A stretch of DNA of 41,244 bases from a virus. The notes below the pieces were generated by a model. That model was not told the DNA's origin. It did not search any database and was given only the letters and a program-made list of their open reading frames with translations. Location: positions 1 to 41,244 of the IMG/VR virus record IMGVR_UViG_3300023444_000003. One strand, 5' to 3'. This document shows positions 30,648 through 38,503 of this stretch, in pieces. The position numbers and the translations under genes are program-made. Each line of letters opens with the position of its first letter. Within the stretch, counting starts at the first letter, position 1.

Positions 30648-31151
30648 CTAACCTTCGTGGACGATTAATTCTAATGATATTGTACCTGCTGTATCAATAG
30701 CCGCAGTGATTACATTTACCACCACATCAAATTCACCACCGGGGTCTTCCGTTAAAGCTGGTACGATATATTGCCAAGCTTCTTTACCGTAGTTTGAACG
30801 GTCGCCACCTATGGCTTTTTCACCTGCTGTAGCACCAACGATACCTGCTGCTAAAGCGTCTGGGTCAGCGGTTATTTGGCCTCCAACACCTTCAAAGCCC
30901 AGTGTTAAAATTGGTGCTGTTGCTGCGCCTAAACCGTCGTGTGACAATATAGAACGATGTGAAATAACCGAGTTAGAGGCAATACGTCCCATATAATACT
31001 TAGAACCTACACTATCTGCCGCGCCGGTTTCTACCGTTTCAGTAGACACCCGCACCCGCGCATTTTTTAAACTTCGTTTGGCTTTAACTGTGGGAACGAC
31101 GTTTTTAATTCCGTTCATAAATTGAGAGCCACTTAGTGCTACTACTGCCAT
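30648..31151 (-). CDS. Virion structural protein, possible capsid decoration (167 aa)
   Basis: TCAGGAGTAAATAAA precedes the ATG. The product has a short basic N-terminus (KNVVPTVKAKRSLKNARVRV) and a Gly/Ala/Thr-rich, beta-rich body without charge clusters, typical of virion proteins. It follows the major capsid gene directly, where decoration or head-stabilising proteins often lie. Family not recognised. Confidence 0.6.
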   Translation of the reverse strand: MAVVALSGSQFMNGIKNVVPTVKAKRSLKNARVRVSTETVETGAADSVGSKYYMGRIASNSVISHRSILSHDGLGAATAPILTLGFEGVGGQITADPDALAAGIVGATAGEKAIGGDRSNYGKEAWQYIVPALTEDPGGEFDVVVNVITAAIDTAGTISLELIVHEG

Positions 31152-31182
31152 TTTATTTACTCCTGATTAGGTTTATGAAAAT

Positions 31183-32052
31183 TTATGTTTCTACACAAAG
31201 AACTTCAATTACTTTCTTTTCTTGTGTGCGCGTAGCACCGATAGTGGCTTTCATAAATACTTGTGTCAAATAGTTCTTGTCTTCACGAACATCAATATGT
31301 GTTTCTAAACCATTCCATTGGCCCAAAACGATACCTGACTTAGCCCAAGCGATACAACGTCTGTCACCATTGGAATCGACGCCTAGTTTTTCATTTCGAA
31401 TGAACTTGAACCCCATGAATGAATCGACTTGACCCTGCACCAATGCTTTAACTGTATTGAAATCCGCACTTGTGACTTCAGTTGTAGCTAACAGATTAGT
31501 TAATTGTTTGCTACCTACTGCAAAATACAATTCATCATCTTCGTCAACTTCGTTTAAGCCAAATTTTTCTTTAGCTGTTCGGAGTTTACCGAGTGTTAAC
31601 CCGGTTGCCGCAGGTGCAATTTGTTGGTTAGTGGTATCAAAGGCAGTAACGGTCACACCATTTTTTCCAGTTTGCGAACTACCTAACAGTGCATCACGAA
31701 TTACGACGTTAACTTTACGTGCGTACGCTGCTCGCATTGCTGCGGCATATGGAGAAATTGGACTATTAAGAGAACGGATTTCGTCTTCTTTGTCAACTGG
31801 TAAAGCTTTGTTATAATCTGTTGGAAAAACCCAACGTTGTTTGTGTTGAATGTCACCGAATAATGTATCACCATGACGAGTTGTAACTTCGTCGAATTCT
31901 ACTTCGCCGAATTGTTTAATTACTTGTGCGCTTTCGCCACTATAAGATTTAGTCTGGACACCACGAAGCATCATAGGCATTTTTTGCTGAAGCAATAATT
32001 CTACGTTAGTGGTAAACGAACTGTGGAAATGGTCTGGAATTTCAAAAGGCAT
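31183..32052 (-). CDS. Major capsid protein (289 aa)
   Basis: GAGGACAAGACC precedes the ATG. The sequence order (N-terminal arm; KQFGEVEFDEVTTRHGDTLF; RWVFPTDYNKALPVDKEDEI; ARKVNVVIRDALLGSSQTGK; FMGFKFIRNEKLG; AKSGIVLGQWNGLETHIDV) matches podovirus capsid proteins with the HK97 fold, and 289 aa is a usual length. It lies between scaffold and decoration genes as expected. A 165-nt untranslated stretch precedes it. Confidence 0.85.
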   Translation of the reverse strand: MPFEIPDHFHSSFTTNVELLLQQKMPMMLRGVQTKSYSGESAQVIKQFGEVEFDEVTTRHGDTLFGDIQHKQRWVFPTDYNKALPVDKEDEIRSLNSPISPYAAAMRAAYARKVNVVIRDALLGSSQTGKNGVTVTAFDTTNQQIAPAATGLTLGKLRTAKEKFGLNEVDEDDELYFAVGSKQLTNLLATTEVTSADFNTVKALVQGQVDSFMGFKFIRNEKLGVDSNGDRRCIAWAKSGIVLGQWNGLETHIDVREDKNYLTQVFMKATIGATRTQEKKVIEVLCVET

Positions 32053-32217
32053 GGTCTTGTCCTCGTAAGTTGTTGAAAAATTTATGTGTTATCTTTCAAG
32101 CTTATCCTTACGGGGCTTTTCATCGTATCACAATTGGCCGGTTAAGGTTATCAATCCAGATACGGGGAGAAGATTACCCCCCATATACCGAAAAGTTACC
32201 AAATTACATACTATATG
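32053..32217. other. 165-nt intergenic region upstream of the capsid gene
   Basis: No frame with a ribosome-binding site was found. Read leftward it contains a G-run and C-run pair (GGGGGG then CCCC, around 32166-32182) that could fold, a CCTTAACCGGCC segment near 32130-32145 and a CCCCG block at 32108-32113, before the capsid ribosome-binding site. It may be a structured 5' leader or hold a late promoter; no clear -35/-10 pair was seen. Confidence 0.4.
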
Positions 32218-33054
32218 TCAACCTTTTCCTATAGATAATTTATGCAGTCTATCCATTTCCGCCAAGGCAAGGGTATCACCTTCAATATAACGTTTTGTGA
32301 ACGCCGGGTCAGCTTTCTTTTCCTGAATTTTTATTCGAGCTTCAGCGGGTGATAGCACATTAAAACCTTGTCGGTCTTGGGTATCACTTTCAAAAGTGTC
32401 TTCTAATAATGATGCACCGATATTTTGTAGCAAACTCATTGTTCGATGAAAACCCAGTGATTCTTCCAAGCCGTTTAAATCTTCATCTGTAATTCCAAAT
32501 TCATTTGCAGCGCGTCCAGCAATATTAATATTTTGGTCATACTTAGCTCCCCATTCTTTCTTAAGGTCATTATTGTCTTCTTCAGCAATTAAATTATACT
32601 GTTCATCGTTATTTTCACCAACGCCGTTCTGATACTCATTCCATTTATCTGAAATAATAGCTGCCTGTGATTTACTTAGACCAGCTTCGAAAAATATGAC
32701 TTTCATTGCTTCGGCCAAATCTTTATCACCTCCCACTTCAGGTACTTCAATCTCATATCCATTTGAGGCTTCGGGACGACCTAATTTGGTATAATAACTC
32801 GACAAGTCTTCAGGCGTCGCATCTTCACCCGGAATAGAAACCAAATTATCCGGATTACCTGACATTTTTTCTAAATTACGATAGCTGTTAATCACGGATG
32901 ATGGATTTTCCCATCCTTTAACACCAACGATGCCTTTATCTTCATCAGATAGACCTTCAAGCCAAGTTTGCGTATCATCTCCTGTGCCATCGCCACCTGT
33001 ACCACCTGTACCATCACCAGCTTGTTCACTGAAAATATATTTTAAAATAAACAT
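32218..33054 (-). CDS. Capsid scaffolding protein (278 aa)
   Basis: CAGGAGAATCATAACA precedes the ATG. Residues about 11-30 are a Gly/Thr/Asp linker (GDGTGGTGGDGTGDD), followed by an acidic helix-rich chain (WLEGLSDEDKGIVGVKGWEN; SSYYTKLGRPEASNGYEIEV). This composition and the place just before the capsid gene are typical of podovirus scaffolding proteins, which guide procapsid assembly and then leave. The C-terminal basic helix (RIKIQEKKADPAFTKRYIEG) is the likely capsid-binding part. Confidence 0.82.
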   Translation of the reverse strand: MFILKYIFSEQAGDGTGGTGGDGTGDDTQTWLEGLSDEDKGIVGVKGWENPSSVINSYRNLEKMSGNPDNLVSIPGEDATPEDLSSYYTKLGRPEASNGYEIEVPEVGGDKDLAEAMKVIFFEAGLSKSQAAIISDKWNEYQNGVGENNDEQYNLIAEEDNNDLKKEWGAKYDQNINIAGRAANEFGITDEDLNGLEESLGFHRTMSLLQNIGASLLEDTFESDTQDRQGFNVLSPAEARIKIQEKKADPAFTKRYIEGDTLALAEMDRLHKLSIGKG

Positions 33055-33113
33055 TGTTATGATTCTCCTGTTTGTGTTAGATTAATAATGTTCATGTTGT
33101 GTTCTCCATATTA

Positions 33114-33136
33114 AATCCCTATTTACTTTAGGGATT
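33114..33136 (-). terminator. 8-bp hairpin upstream of the scaffold gene
   Basis: AATCCCTA (33114-33121) and TAGGGATT (33129-33136) pair perfectly around a 7-nt loop. A CTTTTT follows on the + strand; leftward only UUAAUAU follows. It is a candidate processing or attenuation site before scaffold and capsid. Confidence 0.5.
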
Positions 33137-33140
33137 CTTT

Positions 33141-33401
33141 TTATGTTTTGCTATATTCAGATATCAATTCATCATCGGACATTTCAAGATGGTGTTGAAT
33201 TCGTAAAAAAGTTTCTCTACGACCATTTAGCATATCAGAAATTTTTTGATTCGAATGAAAGGTTGTTGTGTTTGCTCTGCAAAATCGCATTAAATCTTCT
33301 AATACTTCTTCACCTTCTTCAGTACTAAAAACTCGTTTGTACATTTCCGCACGGTTTAATAAAAATTGTTTTAGTTTTATGTTTTCTTGGTCTTCCGACA
33401 T
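33141..33401 (-). CDS. Bbp19-like structural protein (86 aa)
   Basis: NRAEMYKRVFSTEEGEEVLE, then DLMRFCRANTTTF and MLNGRRETFLRIQHHLEMSD reproduce the Bbp19-like domain: a helix, GE(E)VLEDLMRFC, a loop, and the GRRE...L helix. The family is found with head genes of short-tailed phages. Its start shares TAATG with the stop of the repeat protein. Function in the particle is unknown. Confidence 0.75.
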   Translation of the reverse strand: MSEDQENIKLKQFLLNRAEMYKRVFSTEEGEEVLEDLMRFCRANTTTFHSNQKISDMLNGRRETFLRIQHHLEMSDDELISEYSKT

Positions 33402-35056
33402 TACCGTCTACCTATCATATTGTAAAATGTGTTTCTAACTATTGTTACTATTGGACCGGCTGGAACGATAAACATTGAACTTACAATACCGGCCGTAATT
33501 ATAATGCCTGATATGAAATGACCTGCTATATACGCAGTCAGCAACAATCCAGACATTGTAACATTACCGGTCAACGATTTAAAAGTCTTTTTATTAATAA
33601 TTCCAGTTGTTAATATATTACCCGAAAGTACTTTTAATATTAATTTAGAAATCCCTCCGGAATTAGTTATAGAACCTGCTAAACTTTTTAATGTTCTTTT
33701 AATTAAACTACCAGAAGCTGATATAATCCCAATGACTATTTTAACAAACACAATTGAATTTGTTAAAATACCTGAGGGAGTCATGTTCCCAGTGAATAAT
33801 TTTAAGGTACTTTTTACTAAAGAACCTGCAACCATTATTGAACCTGAAAGCAATTTTAAGAAAGCTTGGGTTGTGTCAAGTATTCCTGAAATTGTTATTG
33901 ACCCTGTCAAGTTTTTAACGAATACAATGGCTGATGATAACACGCCCGACATTGTGAAAGAACCGGCGAAAGATTTAAGCGTTCTCTTAATTACATTTCC
34001 AGACATAGTGTAACTGCCTAACACCACTTTTGATATTAGTTTGGCTAATGAACCTGCTAGAGTTATTGAACCCGAAACTATCAAAGCAAAAAGTACTGAA
34101 AAGCTTAATGACCCTGATAGTGTTATTGAACCAATTATTAATTTAGTAAAGGCTTTTAAGCTAGATAAAATACTTGTCATGGTTATAAAACCATTTAATA
34201 TTTTAATAGTTAACTTAGTTATTAATCCACTTAACGTAATTATTCCTGTTAATGCTTTTAATGTGTTCTTTAATACTGAACCTGTGATTGTTATTGAACC
34301 AGTTATTGTTTTTAATATGACACCCGGTATTAAAAGCCCCCCTAAAGAACTTACCATAGTAATAGAACCGGCCAATGTAATACTTGTTAATTTATTAACT
34401 ATACCGGAAATACTAACATTGCCTACGACATTTTTTAGTGTTCGTTTAATTAATGAACCCGTTGTTGTAACACTACCCGCTAAACTTTTTAAGGCTTTCT
34501 TTATTATAGAACCAGTTAGCGTAGTTGAACCAGTGACTGTTTGATTAAAAGTCGTGCCTGTAGATTTCGTTATGGTAGCATTTGCGGTATTGGCGTAAAC
34601 GGTTGGGTCAGATACACGAAAATTTATGCTATCATTATCTGCTGAATCTGCTGATATAAATGTTACAGTGTATTCGTGTTCTGTTCCAGAATTATTAAGC
34701 TCTGCAATACCACCAGCACCCGTTTCAATTACACCTTCGTTGGTAGTTGCGAAAGTGGTTGCGTTTATTTGTTGGGTGCAATCATTACCGTCTGTTAAAT
34801 TTGTGCTATTGTAATATTGGCATCCAGTACTTGTGTTCGTTAAATTATTATATGCACCACCATTGATACTGAACTGTAATTGGCCGGAAGAAATCGTAGA
34901 TTCCCCGGTGTCGAATATCGCGAAACGTACTCGTAAATTTACATTACCCGCAGATACATCAACGTCCGTTGTTGTATTTACTACTTCTAACCATGTGGCC
35001 ACAGATTCAGAACCGTCATCGTTTCGCCACCGATAATCGGTCTGAGTAATAGCCAT
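33401..35056 (-). CDS. Repeat-built virion-associated protein (551 aa)
   Basis: Residues 1-170 form a beta-rich domain with Asn/Thr-rich stretches and a Cys pair (CQYYNSTNLTDGNDC). From about 174 to 530 the chain is about nineteen repeats of 18-23 residues with consensus x-G-S-I-T-x-S-G-x-L-x-K-x-x-L-K-x-L (for example TGSITITGSVLKNTLKAL). The repeats are hydrophobic with regular Gly and Lys, suggesting a beta-solenoid or fibrous array; membrane insertion is an alternative. The position between portal-associated and Bbp19-like genes implies a head- or neck-attached fibre. Family name unknown to me. Confidence 0.65.
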   Translation of the reverse strand: MAITQTDYRWRNDDGSESVATWLEVVNTTTDVDVSAGNVNLRVRFAIFDTGESTISSGQLQFSINGGAYNNLTNTSTGCQYYNSTNLTDGNDCTQQINATTFATTNEGVIETGAGGIAELNNSGTEHEYTVTFISADSADNDSINFRVSDPTVYANTANATITKSTGTTFNQTVTGSTTLTGSIIKKALKSLAGSVTTTGSLIKRTLKNVVGNVSISGIVNKLTSITLAGSITMVSSLGGLLIPGVILKTITGSITITGSVLKNTLKALTGIITLSGLITKLTIKILNGFITMTSILSSLKAFTKLIIGSITLSGSLSFSVLFALIVSGSITLAGSLAKLISKVVLGSYTMSGNVIKRTLKSFAGSFTMSGVLSSAIVFVKNLTGSITISGILDTTQAFLKLLSGSIMVAGSLVKSTLKLFTGNMTPSGILTNSIVFVKIVIGIISASGSLIKRTLKSLAGSITNSGGISKLILKVLSGNILTTGIINKKTFKSLTGNVTMSGLLLTAYIAGHFISGIIITAGIVSSMFIVPAGPIVTIVRNTFYNMIGRR

Positions 35057-35059
35057 GGT

Positions 35060-35371
35060 TTATATCATTCTGCGTAATGAAGCTATTCTATCTGCCGCCA
35101 CAACATTAACATTAGTTAAACATTGATACAATTGATGGACTGCTATCATGGCGTTTTTAGCGTCCGTAACCATAGATACTTGTGCAGTCGTCGCCGTTCC
35201 CCCGAATAAAGAATTGGCGAACAACTGGTCTGTACCCCCGTTGGCTGTTCTGGCTTCTAATAAATCTTGATACGATTCCTCTGCTAAAATTAAATTTTGT
35301 GACACAGATTTAGAATGTTGTTCAATGATTCGTTCGACCAAGGCCCAAGTTAAATTATTTGAATGTGGCAT
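35060..35371 (-). CDS. Hypothetical head-region protein (103 aa)
   Basis: The product is predominantly helical (LTWALVERIIEQHSKSVSQN; LILAEESYQDLLEARTANGG; TDAKNAMIAVHQLYQCL). No motif is recognised. It sits 3 nt downstream of a beta-rich structural protein and 3 nt upstream of the repeat protein, so it is probably a virion or assembly component. Confidence 0.6.
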   Translation of the reverse strand: MPHSNNLTWALVERIIEQHSKSVSQNLILAEESYQDLLEARTANGGTDQLFANSLFGGTATTAQVSMVTDAKNAMIAVHQLYQCLTNVNVVAADRIASLRRMI

Positions 35372-35374
35372 TTT

Positions 35375-35953
35375 CTAACTACCCGATGGTACAGTTAATT
35401 CATATGTAAATTGAATACTGTCTCCGCTAACAACATTAATAGATGTGAATACTGAACGGTCTAATAAAGTTCCAGCAGTAAGTGCGGAAAATATACCATG
35501 TTCTGTAATAGCTAATGTTGCCGTGTAAGCTAATGTCGCTACAGTTTGATAAATATTCGTACTTGCGCCTTCACCTTGAGTGCCACTTACTCTTGAACCA
35601 ATTTGTGTACCTAAAGCAGTATCCGCAATTGCTTCAGCTATTGCGCCTGTACCAGATGCATGGAATCTAAATAACGCCACATCGGTAGTATTCGCTTGTA
35701 AGCCGTCAACAATATAATTAACACCGACAGTCGTTATGACTTTAGTACTGACAATACCATAATCAATTATTTCGCCAGTAGCTTTTATTAATTTAATTTT
35801 CAATATGGCTTCAGGTGATATCGCACCGAAACTAATACCGGGAACTAAATTAGCTAATGCTTTTGCTGCTACTCTTAAATCAAGCAGACCGCGCATGTAT
35901 TCATTTTTTATTAGTACCCAAATCTTTCTTAGTTCTATTTGAAATTTTTTCAT
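35375..35953 (-). CDS. Hypothetical structural protein (192 aa)
   Basis: ATG at 35953 has GAGG 8 nt upstream; an internal Met at 35896 (MRGLLDLRVAAKALANLVPG) directly after the stop of the overlapping 48-aa frame gives a 173-aa alternative. The body is beta-rich with small residues (VALFRFHASGTGAIAEAIAD; GTQIGSRVSGTQGEGASTNI) and ends SIQFTYELTVPSGS. It resembles beta-sandwich virion surface proteins in composition. Family not recognised. Confidence 0.62.
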   Translation of the reverse strand: MKKFQIELRKIWVLIKNEYMRGLLDLRVAAKALANLVPGISFGAISPEAILKIKLIKATGEIIDYGIVSTKVITTVGVNYIVDGLQANTTDVALFRFHASGTGAIAEAIADTALGTQIGSRVSGTQGEGASTNIYQTVATLAYTATLAITEHGIFSALTAGTLLDRSVFTSINVVSGDSIQFTYELTVPSGS

Positions 35954-36047
35954 CGGTTCGACCTCGTTTTCGTTTTCCTGTTAATTGTAAATACTGTTGT
36001 TTTTTGATGTGGAAAAAAATTCTAACCCATCTTAATACACTATTCAT
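35901..36047 (-). CDS. Small basic protein overlapping the next gene (48 aa)
   Basis: ATG at 36047 follows GGGGGATTAAA, a strong site, right after the upstream gene. The product is basic (FHIKKQQYLQLTGKRKRGRT) with an N-terminal amphipathic helix. The last 53 nt overlap the annotated start of the 192-aa gene; if that gene starts at 35896 the two would be separated by 4 nt. Good ribosome-binding site, but no homology known. Confidence 0.45.
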   Translation of the reverse strand: MNSVLRWVRIFFHIKKQQYLQLTGKRKRGRTDEKISNRTKKDLGTNKK

Positions 36048-36048
36048 T

Positions 36049-36393
36049 TTAATCCCCCATTTGTGTCACCGTCCCGAAGCCGTCCAATACACCTGCTGCT
36101 TTAACCATAGAAACATGCGTTGCACCTTCGGGTACTGCAAAAACTTCTACGCCCTGTGGATGATAAGTGTTACCAGTTGTATTCGCTACAGCTGCTACAC
36201 CTGAATTACCAAACTGAAGAAACACATCCACACTGGTGGATATTCGTACTATATTGGCCCCATTTAAAGTGACTCTTACTTGACTAACAACAAGTGATAC
36301 AAAAAAATCGTTAGTATGATTTAAAGGTAATACTTGTATGGTATCACCATTTAGACTATGCACACCGCCCGTTACATATTTCTTATCCGTCAT
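36049..36393 (-). CDS. Hypothetical beta-rich structural protein (114 aa)
   Basis: The product (VTGGVHSLNGDTIQVLPLNH; VSQVRVTLNGANIVRISTSV; FLQFGNSGVAAVANTTGNTY) reads as alternating short beta strands, like small virion decoration or adaptor proteins. It overlaps the 3' end of the portal gene by 11 nt. No recognised family. Confidence 0.6.
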   Translation of the reverse strand: MTDKKYVTGGVHSLNGDTIQVLPLNHTNDFFVSLVVSQVRVTLNGANIVRISTSVDVFLQFGNSGVAAVANTTGNTYHPQGVEVFAVPEGATHVSMVKAAGVLDGFGTVTQMGD

Positions 36394-38005
36394 CTAATAC
36401 ACCACCTTTAGCTAGCCCAGCTACTGCGGGTAAAGCTTCTACAGTTTTGTCCATTTCGGCTTGTTGTTGCCTCCCGTCTCTTTTTTCCTGAACTTGTTCA
36501 GCCGTCGAACGCCATCTAGCGGGTACTGCATTAATTTCCATAAGGTCAGGCATAGCAGCGTCCATATTAATATGGTCAAAAGCACTAATGTCTTGTGTTG
36601 TATTAGCATGTGTTGTAGCGATTTCAATAGTTCGGAATAAACCGGCTGCTTCTTCAGCTTTTTGTGCCCTTGATAATGGGGAATCATATTCAACTTCATA
36701 TTCACCTTCCGCTTCAATTAATTCATTTGGCATTGGGGGTAAAACGTTTTGTCTTAACAGTATGTCCAACTCACGTTGTATGGTTGGACCTAATGATTCT
36801 GATTGCTGTCTACCCATAGTGGGTGAAAGTAATGCACCTTTTTCTTGAGCGCGTTCTAAAACTTCAGTGGCAGTCATCGTTGGGTTATCTGTTAATATTT
36901 GAAACAGAGTTACCAAAAATACATCATTAATAATTTGTCTTTCTAATTCCATCATCTGATGGCCAACGGCTAAATTACCTGTTGGTAAAGTGTGAACAAG
37001 TGCGCGACCATCCGCTGACACGCCCCCGGGTACAACTGTTCCGGGTTTTAAACTTATGCTATCCACAACACCATCATCATGTGTTAGTAAGATAGGAGCT
37101 ACTACTCTGTGACCTTGAATTAAAACTGTTTTCTTTTGTTCATTTAAAGTTTTAATGGCTGGCAAAGCCAACATTGCAGGTGAACGTCCATAAACTTCGC
37201 CGGGTGTTTGTGTATATCTTGAAATGGAATATGGAAAAGTATTGTAACCGCCTTCCGATAAAATAATTTTTTCTTTTTTAGCTATATACAAAGAACGAAA
37301 AGGCATACCTTTGAAACCTTTACGTGTTGGGTCGATATCGTCTCGTGGTTCGACGCAATGTACAAACCAAAACTTAACACTCGGGTCATGTCCTAACGCT
37401 TTTCGAATGTCGGGCGTTAAATTATCTTCACCCCATTTTTGTTTTGCTTGTAACGCTGTGTATTCAAATAATCGGTAAACGGTATCCACAACGCCTTGAT
37501 GATTTTCAGAAAAATATATCTGACCCAAGTGACATGCTTTATATCGCATACCCCGTCCGGACTTAGCCTCGTCAATAAACATTGACCCGGTTCCAAACGC
37601 ACCTAAAAATAAATATATGCTGTGTTGTTGTGATGCAAAATTTGCCTGTGGGCTGTATCTGGCTCTAAACAAAATATCATTAACATCGTCAAACCACATT
37701 TGGACGTTGTGACTTTTATTTAATTCGTTATCAGAAGCTCGGAGTCTGTGCCATTTGCTGTTACGTGGTGTCAACATACTTTCCATGGCGGCAGAAAAAC
37801 GAGTCAATGCTACAGGTGCGGTACTATCGTATAACTTTCGGGTTCTTTTTTCGCCGGGTTCGTTACCTAAACCGTGATTATTAAACAAACCACTGTATGA
37901 AGGCCAAACTCTATCAGCAATTTCTTCCCAATGATTTTCCCAAGTCCCACGTTCGTTTTGAAGTTTCTCAACAATGGCGACTTTCTGTTCGGCTACGTTT
38001 GGCAT
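36383..38005 (-). CDS. Portal (head-to-tail connector) protein (540 aa)
   Basis: AAGAGGTTAGTTA precedes the ATG. NERGTWENHWEEIADRVWPS, KLYDSTAPVALTRFSAAMES, MLTPRNSKWHRLRASDNELN and FLGAFGTGSMFIDE are the characteristic segments of the podovirus head-tail connector family (T7 gp8 type). PGEVYGRSPAMLALPAIKTL marks the conserved clip/stem part. It forms the dodecameric portal through which TerL packages DNA. Confidence 0.9.
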   Translation of the reverse strand: MPNVAEQKVAIVEKLQNERGTWENHWEEIADRVWPSYSGLFNNHGLGNEPGEKRTRKLYDSTAPVALTRFSAAMESMLTPRNSKWHRLRASDNELNKSHNVQMWFDDVNDILFRARYSPQANFASQQHSIYLFLGAFGTGSMFIDEAKSGRGMRYKACHLGQIYFSENHQGVVDTVYRLFEYTALQAKQKWGEDNLTPDIRKALGHDPSVKFWFVHCVEPRDDIDPTRKGFKGMPFRSLYIAKKEKIILSEGGYNTFPYSISRYTQTPGEVYGRSPAMLALPAIKTLNEQKKTVLIQGHRVVAPILLTHDDGVVDSISLKPGTVVPGGVSADGRALVHTLPTGNLAVGHQMMELERQIINDVFLVTLFQILTDNPTMTATEVLERAQEKGALLSPTMGRQQSESLGPTIQRELDILLRQNVLPPMPNELIEAEGEYEVEYDSPLSRAQKAEEAAGLFRTIEIATTHANTTQDISAFDHINMDAAMPDLMEINAVPARWRSTAEQVQEKRDGRQQQAEMDKTVEALPAVAGLAKGGVLDDG

Positions 38006-38008
38006 TAA

Positions 38009-38266
38009 CTAACCTCTTAGTACCCGGGCAGCATTTGAAAAATTTGTATTGTTTCCACGTTTGGCCGCAGCGAGTGCGACTTTCGCCGGGTTACGTTTTC
38101 GTGTTCGGGTAAAGGTATCCACAATTGGTGGTGGAGCTAGAGCAGCTTTGGGACCAGTAGTTGATGTGCCCTGTGCCCTTTTTGGTAAACCACCACCTTT
38201 CTTATCATTAATTTGGTCTACAAGACCCCCAATAGTGCCTGTTATCTTTTTAACTACGCCACCCAT
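38009..38266 (-). CDS. Small portal-associated protein (85 aa)
   Basis: GGGGTTAACTTAATC precedes the ATG. The chain is Gly/Lys-rich (MGGVVKKITGTIGGLVDQIN) and the last 35 residues are basic and probably disordered (RTRKRNPAKVALAAAKRGNN). Such proteins are often found just upstream of podovirus portals; function unknown, perhaps assembly. Confidence 0.55.
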   Translation of the reverse strand: MGGVVKKITGTIGGLVDQINDKKGGGLPKRAQGTSTTGPKAALAPPPIVDTFTRTRKRNPAKVALAAAKRGNNTNFSNAARVLRG

Positions 38267-38268
38267 GA

Positions 38269-38466
38269 TTAAGTTAACCCCGCAATTAAACCACGACCGC
38301 TAGTGAGAATAGTGCTTGCCCTACCTTGGCGCACTCGGTTACGCGAACCCCGTAATTTTTTTACTGCCTCCGTGGAAGCATCAGCTCGGGTGGGTATTTT
38401 TTTTTCTACTTTCGGTTTAGCTCTTGGTGGTAAAGATGGTGTAGGTGATTTAAATAAATTACCCAT
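38269..38466 (-). CDS. Small basic protein with GRASTILTSGRG motif (65 aa)
   Basis: CTGGAGAAAATAATT precedes the ATG. The N-terminus is Pro/Lys-rich and the end reads RNRVRQGRASTILTSGRGLI. This GRA(S/A)TILT motif recurs in small proteins next to portals and terminases of many podoviruses. It is likely a packaging or head-completion peptide, unproven. Confidence 0.62.
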   Translation of the reverse strand: MGNLFKSPTPSLPPRAKPKVEKKIPTRADASTEAVKKLRGSRNRVRQGRASTILTSGRGLIAGLT

Positions 38467-38503
38467 AATTATTTTCTCCAGATACGCTTATTTAAATTGT
38501 TTG

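Noticed and set aside
34041-34544. 167-codon open frame on the + strand inside the repeat-protein gene
   Set aside because: It is the antisense of the repeat array; repeated codons keep the opposite frame open. It has no ribosome-binding site and its product mirrors the repeats.
36439-36717. 92-codon minus-strand frame inside the portal gene
   Set aside because: Same strand but a different frame within a well-supported portal gene; no ribosome-binding site.
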